In this document: piece after piece, positions 1-8,129 of the stretch
Layout: every line of letters starts with the position of its first letter
Position numbering within the stretch: the stretch's first letter is position 1
Origin: Bacteroides_E sp964583185
GTDB lineage: Bacteria; Bacteroidota; Bacteroidia; Bacteroidales; Bacteroidaceae
DNA length: 14,162 bases
Assembly (NCBI GenBank): GCA_964583185.1
Contig: CAZOVL010000077.1
Coordinates: 1 to 14,162, forward strand
Direction of reading: 5' to 3'
The notes under the pieces: generated by a model
What the model was told of the DNA's origin: nothing
Seen by the model: only the letters and a program-made list of their open reading frames with translations
The model's database searches: none
Program-made: the position numbers and the translations under genes

Positions 1-254
1 CTACTTTGTTGTGAACGGCTAGGCCCCATTAAAATATCAAATCCTGAAATACTGCCTGGAGCTCTGAAATTTTTCACCTTTTGTGTGTTTACAGTAAAGG
101 CTAATCTAAATTGATCTCCCACAGCAACTACATCTGGAGCAGATGCAGTAAAAGTAGGTTTCTCATCTGCCTGCAATGTCTGAAAAGCCAGAATTGAGAA
201 AAAAAGAAGAAAAACCATTTTTATCTTTTGACTATATTTCATTGTTTTATTCAT
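1..254 (-). CDS. batD: BatD, oxygen-tolerance protein (N-terminal part, cut by window edge)
   Basis: Only about the first 84 codons are inside the window; the gene continues past position 1. The start chosen is the ATG at 254-252, which shares one base with the batC stop (TAATG) and so suggests coupled translation. A second in-frame ATG at 242-240 would make the protein four residues shorter. After a few charged residues comes a hydrophobic stretch (VFLLFFSILAF) and a likely signal-peptidase site near LQA-DEK, so the rest should be exported. The mature start matches the BatD family: APDVVAVGDQFRL, then FTVNTQKVKNFRAP, then FDILMGPSRSQQS. BatD proteins are membrane-anchored with a large periplasmic part built of beta-sandwich domains, and belong to the Bacteroides aerotolerance operon. 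Their biochemical role is not settled. The position right after batC supports the call. Confidence 0.9.
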   Translation of the reverse strand, partial: MNKTMKYSQKIKMVFLLFFSILAFQTLQADEKPTFTASAPDVVAVGDQFRLAFTVNTQKVKNFRAPGSISGFDILMGPSRSQQS

Positions 255-970
255 TACCAATTCTTGTCTAATTTACCGCCTTGAATAACCTGTTGTTGCT
301 TTTTAACTTTGTCTTGAACATCTTTTTCTTCTTGAAGAACTGCATTCAATAGTTGCTCAGCATTCTCTTTGGACATTTCCTCTTCATTCGACTGTGGAGG
401 TTGTTGTTGATTTTCCTGTTGTTCCTGATTTTGCTCTTGTTGCTCTTCCTGCTCTTGTTGCTGCTCCTCATTTTCTTTGTTATCATCTCCCTGTTGATCT
501 TGGTTTTGTTCCTGATCTTTCAGCATTTTCTGTGCAAGAGCCAAGTTATATCGAGTTTCATGGTCTCTAGGATTATTCCGTAACGATTCTTTATAGGCTT
601 CAACTGCTTTACCATAATCTTCCGCTGCATGAAAAATAACCCCCATATTGTGGTATATTTCTCCCAAACGGTCCTTGTCTTTTTCAATTTTAGTAGCAGT
701 AACATATTGTTCCATCGCTTCTTCAAATTTATGTTGTTGAGTTAGCGTATTTCCCAAGTTATTCATAGCCACTGTTGATTGTGGGTTGGCATCAATCGCT
801 TTTCTATAATTTACTTCAGCATTAATAAAAGTACTATCCTTAAAGTTCTTATTTCCTTTACGAATGTAGTCTCTCTCTGCCTTTTGTGCCATACAGAGAG
901 GAACAGATAAGAAAAATAGGAATATAAGTAATAAGCGAATCATATTATTCATAAATATATTTTTAAGCAT
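254..970 (-). CDS. batC: BatC, exported TPR protein with a Gln/Glu-rich tail
   Basis: 238 residues. Residues 10-28 form a hydrophobic signal or anchor segment ending in LCMAQ, so the protein is probably periplasmic or held at the inner membrane. At least two clear TPR units follow (about 67-100 and 104-137, with NNLGNTL, YHNMGVIF and A-Y-SLRNNP signatures), and a weaker one at about 33-66. Residues 151-197 are almost only Q, E, N and D, a low-complexity linker, followed by a short helical, charged C-terminus. TPR repeats normally bind partner proteins, so a scaffold role between the VWA proteins and BatD is a fair inference. The ATG at 970 lies inside the end of batB (8-bp overlap); M7 (ATG at 952-950) is an alternative start. 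The hydrophobic segment contains a cysteine (C26), but the residues before it (VPL) do not form a good lipobox. Confidence 0.9.
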   Translation of the reverse strand: MLKNIFMNNMIRLLLIFLFFLSVPLCMAQKAERDYIRKGNKNFKDSTFINAEVNYRKAIDANPQSTVAMNNLGNTLTQQHKFEEAMEQYVTATKIEKDKDRLGEIYHNMGVIFHAAEDYGKAVEAYKESLRNNPRDHETRYNLALAQKMLKDQEQNQDQQGDDNKENEEQQQEQEEQQEQNQEQQENQQQPPQSNEEEMSKENAEQLLNAVLQEEKDVQDKVKKQQQVIQGGKLDKNW

Positions 971-1997
971 CTTTTTTAGGAGTAAACAATCTTATATTTT
1001 TCAATAATGGATTTCTTTTCTCTAAAATCAGTAACTCAATTAGAAGAAGAAGGAAAATAATCCAGGCAATTACTTGAAACTGTTCATTGTATTCGGTGTA
1101 AACCTCCGTCTCAATATCTGCTTTGGCCATTTTATCTATCTCTTTTGAAATTGTCCGTTGTGCAGTATTTGTATTATCCACACGAACATAAATACCATTT
1201 CCTTCTTGAGCTATTTTCTTACACATCTCTTCATTCATACGAGTAACAACCACATTTCCATCCCGGTCTTTCATAAATTCATTGGTTCCTTGAACTGGAA
1301 TTGGAGCTCCTTCGGGAGTACCCATACCCAAAGCGTGAATTTGTATTCCCTTTTCTTTGGCTTTTTTAATTGCTTCATCCACACCTCCTTCGTGATTCTC
1401 ACCATCGGTAATTAAAACAATGGCACGTCCCACTTCCTCTTGCGATGTAAAACTGCGTGTTGCTAAACTGATGGCTGCACCTATGGCAGTACCTTGTTTG
1501 GATAAAAGCGTAGGATCAATGGTGTTTAGAAACATTTTAGCCGAAACATAGTCGTTTGTAATGGGAATCTGAGTAAAAGCATCCCCAGCAAATACAATCA
1601 ATCCTACTTTATCATTTTTAAGCTGATCAACCAGTCGGGATATTAGGTTCTTGGCTTTTTCCAAGCGACTAGGCTTAATATCCTCTGCCAACATAGAGTT
1701 TGATATATCCAAAGCAATGATAACTTCTACTCCAGTGCGTGTTACTGTTTCCAACTTGGAACCAAATTGAGGGCGTGCCAATAACACACTGAAAAGAGCA
1801 ATAGCAGTCAATACAATACCAAACTTAACATCCGGTCTGCGTTTAGAAACCTCAGGCATAAGCTGTGCCATTAAATCAACATCTCCAAACGAACGTATGG
1901 CTTTTCTACGTTTATAGTTTGAATAAAGATAAAACACCACTAAAAGAGGTATTAATATCAATAAATATAAATAGTCTGGTTCTTGAAATCGAAACAT
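963..1997 (-). CDS. batB: BatB, membrane-anchored VWA-domain protein
   Basis: 344 residues. Layout: transmembrane segment at about 10-26, a second hydrophobic helix at about 58-74 followed by the family motif LLARPQ (72-77), a von Willebrand A domain (about 90-290), and a C-terminal transmembrane segment (about 307-326). The MIDAS metal site is intact: DISNS at 97-101, T170 in the loop with GTAIG, and D198 in LITDGEN. This is the standard BatA/BatB arrangement, with the VWA domain on one face of the membrane between helices. VWA domains with MIDAS bind partner proteins through a divalent cation, and here the partner is presumably MoxR or another Bat protein. It is paralogous to BatA directly upstream; the MIDAS, T and D motifs line up, but the loops and termini differ. 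batB lies 35 bp after batA and overlaps batC by 8 bp. Confidence 0.93.
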   Translation of the reverse strand: MFRFQEPDYLYLLILIPLLVVFYLYSNYKRRKAIRSFGDVDLMAQLMPEVSKRRPDVKFGIVLTAIALFSVLLARPQFGSKLETVTRTGVEVIIALDISNSMLAEDIKPSRLEKAKNLISRLVDQLKNDKVGLIVFAGDAFTQIPITNDYVSAKMFLNTIDPTLLSKQGTAIGAAISLATRSFTSQEEVGRAIVLITDGENHEGGVDEAIKKAKEKGIQIHALGMGTPEGAPIPVQGTNEFMKDRDGNVVVTRMNEEMCKKIAQEGNGIYVRVDNTNTAQRTISKEIDKMAKADIETEVYTEYNEQFQVIAWIIFLLLLIELLILEKRNPLLKNIRLFTPKKDA

Positions 1998-2032
1998 ATT
2001 ATTTTTTCTCTTTTTTAATCTTCAACCAACCG

Positions 2033-3016
2033 TTAAGGTATTCTCTTTAATATTGTATTGCGTAAAACAACTTCTGCCAGAATTAATAAGAAAGCAATTA
2101 AAGCAAAGATTTTATACTCTTCCGATTTAGAGCTAAACTCTTTAACATTAAGCTTTGTTTTCTCTAACTGGTCTATTTCCTGATAAACTTCTTTCAGCTT
2201 ATCTGTACTTGTAGCTCTAAAATACTTGCCATCTGTTGTACCTGCAATTTGCTTCAACACATCTTCATCAATTTCAACAGGAACATTAACATACTTAATT
2301 GTATTTCCTATAGGATATGGATACGGAGCCATACCATTGGTGCCAACACCTACCGTATATATACGTATACCAAAAGTCTTAGCTATTTCAGCTGCAGTTA
2401 AAGGGGAAATATCTCCTCTGTTATTACTACCATCAGTTAGTAAAATAATAACTTTAGACTTAGCTTGACTATCTTTTAAACGAGTAACCGCATTAGCAAT
2501 CCCCATCCCAATGGCAGTACCATCTTCAACAAGTCCCGCTTTAATGGTTTCAAAAAGATTCAAAACCATTTTATGATCTGATGTCAAAGGACACTGTACA
2601 AAAGCTTCTCCGGCAAAAATAACTAATCCAATGTTATCATTTGGACGACTATTGATAAACTCTGCAGCAACATCTTTGGCTGCTTCTAAACGATTGGGTT
2701 TAAGGTCTTCAGCCAACATACTTGTAGAAACGTCAACCGTCATAAGAATATCAATACCTTCTATTTCACTGTTTTTCCAACTATCTGTACGTTGTGGCCT
2801 TGCCAAAACTATAATAATACAGATTAAAGCCAGAATTCGTAAAACGAACGGCAAATGTATGATGTAATTCTTATAACTCTTAGGAGTATGAGCATACACC
2901 CTTGCATCAGAGATTTGAAGTGCTGCCTCGCTTCTTTGATACTTAAGTATATACCATATAATATACGGTATAAGTAAAAGAAGTAAAAATAGATATTCTA
3001 CATTAGCAAAATACAT
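2033..3016 (-). CDS. batA: BatA, membrane-anchored VWA-domain protein
   Basis: 327 residues. The N-terminus is a transmembrane helix (about 8-24), a second hydrophobic helix lies at about 56-71 followed by LARPQ (71-75), the VWA domain covers about 86-285, and a final transmembrane helix sits at about 303-318. MIDAS residues are all present: DVSTS at 95-99, T167 in DGTAIGMG, and D195 in LLTDGSNNRGD. This is the BatA signature sequence of the Bacteroides aerotolerance operon. An intact MIDAS implies metal-dependent binding of another protein rather than enzymatic activity. The gene starts 25 bp after the DUF4381-like gene and is followed by its paralogue batB after 35 bp. The two arose by an old duplication and are normally found together. 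Confidence 0.94.
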   Translation of the reverse strand: MYFANVEYLFLLLLLIPYIIWYILKYQRSEAALQISDARVYAHTPKSYKNYIIHLPFVLRILALICIIIVLARPQRTDSWKNSEIEGIDILMTVDVSTSMLAEDLKPNRLEAAKDVAAEFINSRPNDNIGLVIFAGEAFVQCPLTSDHKMVLNLFETIKAGLVEDGTAIGMGIANAVTRLKDSQAKSKVIILLTDGSNNRGDISPLTAAEIAKTFGIRIYTVGVGTNGMAPYPYPIGNTIKYVNVPVEIDEDVLKQIAGTTDGKYFRATSTDKLKEVYQEIDQLEKTKLNVKEFSSKSEEYKIFALIAFLLILAEVVLRNTILKRIP

Positions 3017-3041
3017 GCTATAATTATTTTATTTATTAAAA

Positions 3042-4118
3042 CTATGCTATAATGAGCAATAGCTGTTTCACTATATATATTAATAACCCAATTAGAGTTG
3101 CAGAGAAAGCAACAATTCCTACACCGATGAAAATCTTTGTTCTAAGAGATCGTTTCTCTATCACTTTAATTTCAGTTGGAGCTGCTTTTTCTTCTTCTGT
3201 CAATTCTTTTTTAGTTTCATTAATGAAGTCAATTGCATTAATTAAACTAGCATCCTTTTCATTCATCAAAGGATCGTGTTTAGCGAACTTAACCAAGTCG
3301 GCTGTTTGCAACAATTCATTCAAATCTTTCAGTGCCTCTTTATCTTCAATCCCCTGAAGTTGTTCAATGATTTCCGATGTAATCATTTCTGTTGCATTTA
3401 TCTCAAACCGATCATTGATATATTTGCGAATTGCATTAGTAAGCTCTGTGTAGTACTCCTTCGCCCTTCCTTCTTGTCTCCAGATTTTCTCATTTTTAAT
3501 CTCCTCTATCTCTTTAAGAGCCGTTTCGTGTGCCGGAAGCTTAGGTTCAACCTTTACCCAACGTATAATTGGCTCGTTATCTCTTAATCGCATAATTAAA
3601 TAGTAAATTAAGTAGATTACCGGAGCTAAAAACAGAAAACAAAGAATAAATAAATACCAATCACTCCAAACAAAAGGAGTTTTCATTATCTCTTTTTGTC
3701 CAAAGAACTGATCCATATTTAAGGTATCAACAGGCATGGAATAAACCTTCAAAGCTAAAGCATTTGATTCGTATTTCACGCTATCTATGAATACCTCAAA
3801 AGGTGGAATATAGTATAAAGCGGAATCAAAAGAAGTTATGATGTACTCTTGTTTAACTTCCATCATCTCTTTATTATTATGGAAAAGAGTATCTGCTTTT
3901 GAAACCTCTAATACCTCAACTCCACGAATTAATGTATCGGGATATTGGGGGAATAGTATATTCTGTTTGCTTCCTGCAAAAACCTTTAAATTAATCTTTG
4001 CCTGTTCACCTATCAGAATTTCTAAGGAATCAATAGAAGCTTCTACTGAAACCGATTGTGCTTTGGTGAATGCAGAAAAGCAGAAAAGCAAAAGGAATGC
4101 ATAAAGTATTTTTTTCAT
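3042..4118 (-). CDS. DUF4381-like membrane protein of the moxR/bat operon
   Basis: 358 residues from the ATG at 4118-4116. A TTG two codons upstream could also serve, but the ATG begins a normal signal peptide (MKKILYAFLLLFCFSAFTKAQ). Residues about 22-130 are a beta-rich exported segment (SVEASIDSLEILIGEQAKI), similar in style to the first domain of BatD-type proteins. A transmembrane helix lies at about 155-176. It is followed by a charged, helical region with an EYYTELTNAIRKYI motif, which fits the cytoplasmic part of DUF4381-type proteins, and a last transmembrane helix at about 327-350. A hypothetical protein at this place between the DUF58 gene and batA is typical of moxR/bat operons in Bacteroidota and some Proteobacteria. 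Its function is not known. I assign the family by architecture and context, not by a database match. Confidence 0.8.
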   Translation of the reverse strand: MKKILYAFLLLFCFSAFTKAQSVSVEASIDSLEILIGEQAKINLKVFAGSKQNILFPQYPDTLIRGVEVLEVSKADTLFHNNKEMMEVKQEYIITSFDSALYYIPPFEVFIDSVKYESNALALKVYSMPVDTLNMDQFFGQKEIMKTPFVWSDWYLFILCFLFLAPVIYLIYYLIMRLRDNEPIIRWVKVEPKLPAHETALKEIEEIKNEKIWRQEGRAKEYYTELTNAIRKYINDRFEINATEMITSEIIEQLQGIEDKEALKDLNELLQTADLVKFAKHDPLMNEKDASLINAIDFINETKKELTEEEKAAPTEIKVIEKRSLRTKIFIGVGIVAFSATLIGLLIYIVKQLLLIIA

Positions 4119-4126
4119 TATCAATC

Positions 4127-4996
4127 TTAATTTCTTTTTGCAAATAGGCTAAGTAATGATCTTACATAATCATCATCTGTCCGAATAGAGACTGAATCCA
4201 CACTAGTTTGAGTAAAAACCTGCTGTAAATTCTCTTGTTTATCCTTCCACCATTTGTGGTGTGCATTTCTAATGGCTCTGGACGAAGTATCAATCAATTG
4301 TTCGTGCCCGGTTTCCGCATCTTTAATTTTCATTAACCCAATGGCTGGCAATTCTGCAACTCTACGATCGTACACCTGAATGGCTACAATATCGTGCTTA
4401 CGATTTGCTATGGTCAAGGCATCCTTAAAGTCCTTTTGGTCAATGAAGTCCGATAAAACAAAAGCAGTACAACGTCTTTTCATTACGTTGGTTAAATACT
4501 CCAATGCTTGTGCTATATTTGTTCTTCTACTCTCAGGTTTGAAATCAATCAACTCACGAATGATGTAAAGGATGTGTTTTCTTCCTTTTTTAGGGGGTAT
4601 AAACTTTTCTATTTTATCTGAAAAGAAAATTACACCTATCTTGTCATTATTCTGAATGGCAGAAAAAGCCAATGTAGCAGCCACTTCTGTTACCATATCA
4701 CGTTTCATTTGCTTTATGGTACCAAACTCCAAACTTCCAGAAACATCCACTAAAAGCATCACCGTTAATTCTCGTTCTTCTTCAAACACCTTAATGTAAG
4801 GACGATTAAAGCGAGCGGTTACATTCCAGTCGATGTCACGAATATCATCGCCGTATTGGTATTCACGCACCTCAGAAAAGGCCATACCTTTTCCTTTGAA
4901 AGCCGTATGATATTCTCCTGCGAAAATATTACTTGATAATCCACGAGTTTTGATTTCAATCTGTCTAACTCGCTTCAGTATATCTAGTGTATCCAT
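4127..4996 (-). CDS. DUF58 protein (VWA-like partner of MoxR)
   Basis: 289 residues with no signal peptide or membrane segment, so this is a cytosolic form of the family. The conserved DUF58 block is present: G-YHTAFKGKGMAFSEVREY at about 27-46, GDDIRDIDWNVTAR at 49-62, then the VWA-like start LLVDVSGS at 81-88 with MIDAS residues D84, S86 and S88. FVLSDFID near residue 180 is the equivalent of the third metal-site strand. DUF58 proteins are nearly always encoded next to MoxR ATPases and are thought to be their substrates or adaptors. Here the gene follows moxR by 49 bp and precedes the DUF4381-like gene by 8 bp, so all are likely on one transcript. The molecular role is unproven. Confidence 0.93.
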   Translation of the reverse strand: MDTLDILKRVRQIEIKTRGLSSNIFAGEYHTAFKGKGMAFSEVREYQYGDDIRDIDWNVTARFNRPYIKVFEEERELTVMLLVDVSGSLEFGTIKQMKRDMVTEVAATLAFSAIQNNDKIGVIFFSDKIEKFIPPKKGRKHILYIIRELIDFKPESRRTNIAQALEYLTNVMKRRCTAFVLSDFIDQKDFKDALTIANRKHDIVAIQVYDRRVAELPAIGLMKIKDAETGHEQLIDTSSRAIRNAHHKWWKDKQENLQQVFTQTSVDSVSIRTDDDYVRSLLSLFAKRN

Positions 4997-5045
4997 GTTT
5001 CATTGAGATTAAAAGTGAATAAAACCAATTTACTCTCAACTAAAA

Positions 5046-6041
5046 TCAAGGTACTTCAACTTTATTTAATACTTGACTTACTATTTCATCCGAAGTTACA
5101 TTATTAGCTTCCGCTTCATAACTTAAACCAATGCGGTGACGCAACACATCGTGAGCCACAGCACGTACATCTTCAGGGATAACATATCCTCTACGTTTGA
5201 TGAACGCATAAGCACGAGCAGCTAATGCTAAATTGATTGATGCACGAGGAGAACCACCAAAATCAATATAGTGTTGAAGATCTTTCAAGTCATACTTTTC
5301 AGGGAAACGAGTAGCAAAAACAATATCTACAATGTATTTTTGAATTTTCTCATCAATGTATACTTGTTTCACAATTTCTCTTGCCTTAAGAATCTCATCA
5401 GCGGCTAATATTGCCTTAACATCTTGAGATTTTCCTGTAATATGATGGTTAATGATTAGTTTTTCCTCTTCGTGTTTAGGATAATCAATCGTAACCTTAA
5501 GCATAAAACGGTCTACTTGAGCTTCTGGTAAAGGATATGTTCCTTCTTGCTCAATTGGGTTTTGAGTAGCTAATACTAAAAAAGGCTTAGGTAAAGTAAA
5601 AGTCTCTTTACCAATGGTAACTTGCCTTTCTTGCATTGCCTCCAACAAAGCACTTTGTACTTTGGCAGGAGCACGGTTAATTTCATCTGCTAAAACAAAG
5701 TTGGCAAAGATAGGTCCTTTTTCAACTAAAAAGTTCTCTTCTTTCTGACTATAAATTAATGTACCAATAACGTCAGCAGGTAATAAATCCGGAGTAAACT
5801 GTATTCGGTTATATTTAGCATCAATTAAGGAGGCTAATGTTTTAATAGCCAATGTTTTTGCTAACCCGGGAACTCCTTCCAACAATACGTGTCCATCCGA
5901 TAGTAAACCTATTAATAAGGATTCAACTAAGTGTTTTTGTCCAACAATTACCTGATTCATTCCTGCAGTTAAGTTGGTAACAAACGCACTTTGACTCTCT
6001 ATTCGTTCATTTAATTCGCGAATATCTATTGATTCAGCCAT
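5046..6041 (-). CDS. moxR: MoxR-family AAA+ ATPase
   Basis: 331 residues, the usual length of the family. Walker A is GVPGLAKT (56-63), Walker B FVLADEIN (115-122) and sensor 1 ATQNP (158-162). The LPEAQVDRF block (171-179) carries the likely arginine finger, and GGSPRA (262-267) is the sensor 2 region. All key residues are intact, so the protein should bind and hydrolyse ATP. MoxR proteins are ring-forming cytosolic ATPases regarded as chaperones that activate or mature VWA-domain partners. Three such partners (DUF58, BatA, BatB) lie directly downstream in the same operon. It is the first gene of the operon; a promoter candidate and a 5' hairpin precede it. Confidence 0.95.
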   Translation of the reverse strand: MAESIDIRELNERIESQSAFVTNLTAGMNQVIVGQKHLVESLLIGLLSDGHVLLEGVPGLAKTLAIKTLASLIDAKYNRIQFTPDLLPADVIGTLIYSQKEENFLVEKGPIFANFVLADEINRAPAKVQSALLEAMQERQVTIGKETFTLPKPFLVLATQNPIEQEGTYPLPEAQVDRFMLKVTIDYPKHEEEKLIINHHITGKSQDVKAILAADEILKAREIVKQVYIDEKIQKYIVDIVFATRFPEKYDLKDLQHYIDFGGSPRASINLALAARAYAFIKRRGYVIPEDVRAVAHDVLRHRIGLSYEAEANNVTSDEIVSQVLNKVEVP

Positions 6042-6087
6042 ATAATTTATTTTTGTATTTGTTTGATTTTAAAATTAACAATTATTT

Positions 6088-6111
6088 GAAACTCCGATAA
6101 AAAGGAGGTTC
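6088..6111 (-). other. Hairpin in the likely moxR 5' untranslated region
   Basis: Read on the minus strand, GAACCTCC and GGAGTTTC can pair over an 8-nt loop (TTTTTATC) with one mismatch. It lies between the proposed transcription start and the moxR ATG. No long T run follows the stem on the minus strand, so it is not a standard terminator. A role in mRNA stability or control of the operon is possible but unproven. Confidence 0.3.
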
Positions 6112-6126
6112 TAAAATTTTCAATCT

Positions 6127-6157
6127 CAAAAATACACTATATAATTAATGACTACAA
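6127..6157 (-). promoter_or_regulatory. Candidate promoter of the moxR/bat operon
   Basis: On the minus strand a TATTTTTG box (6134-6127) fits the Bacteroidota -7 consensus TAnnTTTG. A TTG (6157-6155) lies 20 nt upstream, the right distance for the -33 element. Transcription would start near 6120, giving a leader of about 80 nt before moxR. Sequence match only. Confidence 0.45.
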
Positions 6158-6317
6158 TTATTTGCGTTTAAAAAAGATAAAAACAAATTCCTTTTTATTA
6201 AAAAAACACCCTTTGTTTAACAAATTATCAAGTACAACTCGTTTTTTTAATAATTACACTGAGGTTTGTTCTTGAATCTTCTTTTTCACCTCCTTCTATT
6301 CATCCTCATATCTTTAT

Positions 6318-7100
6318 TTATATAAAAAAGAATTCCGGTTCCTTCCTTTCAGAATACGCCTTAACAAACTTTTTGGAGGCCATGGAATAAAGCATTCCTT
6401 TAAATTTTCTGGAGTCTTCCGGACAAACATAAATACACCGACCACAAGATATACAACGTGTTTTATCCGTTTTTTGTGGATTTTCTTTAGGAATAGCTTG
6501 TGTAGGACAGTTCCTTACACATTTGCCACAAGCAGTACAGGTTTTATCTGCTGTTGGATACAGTGGAACAGATTTAGGCTCCTTATAAGGTTTATTTCCT
6601 TTCACTTCAAGAAGTGGAAACCCCTCTTTATTCAACAGATTGGGTAGATTTTTAATTGACTGATATCCAAACTCTTTCGCACTATTTAAGTCAGATGAAT
6701 CAGGTCTGTTGCTTCCTACTTTAGGAAAAATGGAGTGTTGTCCAATAAACGCTCCCGCAGAAATAATTTTGAATTGATTGGATGCTACAATGTCACGAAG
6801 TTCTAAAAGTGCATCATCGTACTCCCTGTTTCCATAAACACATACAATAATGGCAGGAGTTTGACTTCCTTTAAACTGCTTCAATGCTTCCACTGAAATT
6901 TGAGGAATGCGACCCGCAAAAACCGGAAAACCAAAGACAACCAATTCATTTGGATTAAACACAACCTCTTCACTCTTACCTAAGGTAATGTTATACTCTT
7001 GTATATCGGTACAATTAACTCCTTCGGCTATTGCTTTAAGAACTCTTTTAGTTGTATTTGTAGCACTAAAATAAACCAAATTTACTTTTTCCACACTCAT
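6318..7100 (-). CDS. EFR1-type protein: flavodoxin-like domain plus 2x[4Fe-4S] ferredoxin domain
   Basis: 260 residues. The N-terminal half resembles flavodoxin: a beta strand NLVYFSAT leads into the FMN phosphate loop SATNTTK (12-18), and FGFPVFAGRIP (56-66) and VCVYGNREYDDAL (87-99) match the flavin-contact loops. The C-terminal part holds two classical four-cysteine motifs, C188-x2-C191-x2-C194-x3-C198 and C216-x2-C219-x2-C222-x3-C226, each expected to bind a [4Fe-4S] cluster. The protein is thus a soluble electron carrier that joins flavin and iron-sulfur centres. The partner and physiological role are unknown. It is a single gene between the dapA terminator and moxR, on the same strand but 276 bp before moxR. 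The upstream region contains only an imperfect -7 box (TATATTTA, 7133-7126), so its own promoter is uncertain. Confidence 0.88.
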   Translation of the reverse strand: MSVEKVNLVYFSATNTTKRVLKAIAEGVNCTDIQEYNITLGKSEEVVFNPNELVVFGFPVFAGRIPQISVEALKQFKGSQTPAIIVCVYGNREYDDALLELRDIVASNQFKIISAGAFIGQHSIFPKVGSNRPDSSDLNSAKEFGYQSIKNLPNLLNKEGFPLLEVKGNKPYKEPKSVPLYPTADKTCTACGKCVRNCPTQAIPKENPQKTDKTRCISCGRCIYVCPEDSRKFKGMLYSMASKKFVKAYSERKEPEFFFI

Positions 7101-7135
7101 TGTATTATATCTTTTGTTTTAGTCTTAAATATAGA

Positions 7136-7170
7136 AATAAAAAACGGAGTCTTATTAAAAACTCCGTTTG
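7136..7170 (-). terminator. Intrinsic terminator downstream of dapA
   Basis: A perfect 9-bp inverted repeat, AAACGGAGT (7142-7150) and ACTCCGTTT (7161-7169), has a 10-nt loop. On the minus strand the stem ends in a run of T residues interrupted once (TTTTTTATTT), the form of a rho-independent terminator. It follows the dapA stop by about 27 bp and separates dapA from the EFR1-type gene. Confidence 0.85.
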
Positions 7171-7196
7171 AATATCTTTTACCTCTTAATAAGGGG

Positions 7197-8090
7197 TTAA
7201 CATTTGATGTTCAACTCATCCAATACCTTCCGAATGGCTTCAAATGTTTTAATGCGTGTTGGAATTAATGGAAGACGCAATTTGTTTTCAATCATTCCCA
7301 TAGCATTTAAAATACATTTAACACCTGCTGGGTTACCATCTACAAAAAGTAATTTAAACAACTCTGTAAATCGGTGGTGAATGGTTAAAGCATTAGCATA
7401 GTCTCCTTGTAAGGCTAAACGAGTCATTTTACTAAACTCTCTGGGAAAGGCATTGCCAATCACCGATATAACACCTACAGCACCTAATGTAATTAAAGGG
7501 AAAGTAAAACCATCATCACCCGAAATTACATCAAAACCATCGGGTTTGTTTTTTATTATATCATCCATTTGCGTAAAGTTACCTGAGGCTTCTTTTACAG
7601 CTATTACATTTTTAAAATCTCTGGCAATACGGAGTGTGGTTTCAGCAGTCATATTTGTTCCTGTTCTTCCGGGAACATTATATAACACAATAGGTAGCTT
7701 TGTAGCAGAAGCTATGGCTTTATAGTGTTGATATATCCCTTCCTGAGAGGGCTTGTTATAATAAGGAACCACTGAAAGAATGGCATCTACACCCGTGAAA
7801 TCTTCTTCTTGTAATTGTTTAACTAATGCACGTGTATTATTTCCACCCACACCCAGAAGTATAGGTATTTTTCCGTTTACTCGTTGAATGACGGTTTCTT
7901 TAACTAATAACTTCTCTTCATCACTTAATGTAGGAGTTTCAGCTGTTGTTCCAAGAACACAAAGAAAATCAGTATTATTTTGTAGCTGGTAATCCACCAT
8001 TCGGATTAATGCATCTAAATCAATACTTTCATCATCCTTAAATGGGGTAATCAAAGCGACCCCCATTCCTTTCAATCTAGTTTGTATCAT
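7197..8090 (-). CDS. dapA: 4-hydroxy-tetrahydrodipicolinate synthase
   Basis: 297 residues, normal length for this (beta/alpha)8 aldolase. It condenses pyruvate with aspartate semialdehyde in the cytosol, the first committed step to diaminopimelate and lysine. Visible active-site residues: T48 and T49 in GTTAETPTL, Y111 in VVPYYNKPS, Y137 in VLYNVPGRTG with R142, and the Schiff-base lysine K166 in AVKEASG. The combination of Y137, R142 and the TTAE motif favours DapA over the related N-acetylneuraminate lyases. The gene lies 108 bp downstream of ligA and has its own -7 box. It ends in a strong terminator, so it is probably a single-gene transcript, perhaps with read-through from ligA. In Bacteroidales dapA is often close to ligA and trmD. 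Confidence 0.96.
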   Translation of the reverse strand: MIQTRLKGMGVALITPFKDDESIDLDALIRMVDYQLQNNTDFLCVLGTTAETPTLSDEEKLLVKETVIQRVNGKIPILLGVGGNNTRALVKQLQEEDFTGVDAILSVVPYYNKPSQEGIYQHYKAIASATKLPIVLYNVPGRTGTNMTAETTLRIARDFKNVIAVKEASGNFTQMDDIIKNKPDGFDVISGDDGFTFPLITLGAVGVISVIGNAFPREFSKMTRLALQGDYANALTIHHRFTELFKLLFVDGNPAGVKCILNAMGMIENKLRLPLIPTRIKTFEAIRKVLDELNIKC

Positions 8091-8129
8091 GAATTGTATA
8101 TCTGTCTATTCGTGAAATTTCAATTATTG

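Noticed and set aside
353..583. Leucine-rich open frame on the plus strand opposite batC
   Set aside because: It is the complement of the Gln/Glu codon run in batC; no family features, and the batC reading is far better supported. Other plus-strand frames opposite the bat, dapA, ligA, pyrD and pyrK genes were dropped for the same reason.
885..900. BatC as a lipoprotein anchored at C26
   Set aside because: The residues before the cysteine (VPL) do not make a lipobox; cleavage after the following MA is more likely.
970..4124. TTG start for the DUF4381-like protein, two codons before the ATG
   Set aside because: The ATG at 4118 begins a standard signal peptide, and the extra two residues add nothing.
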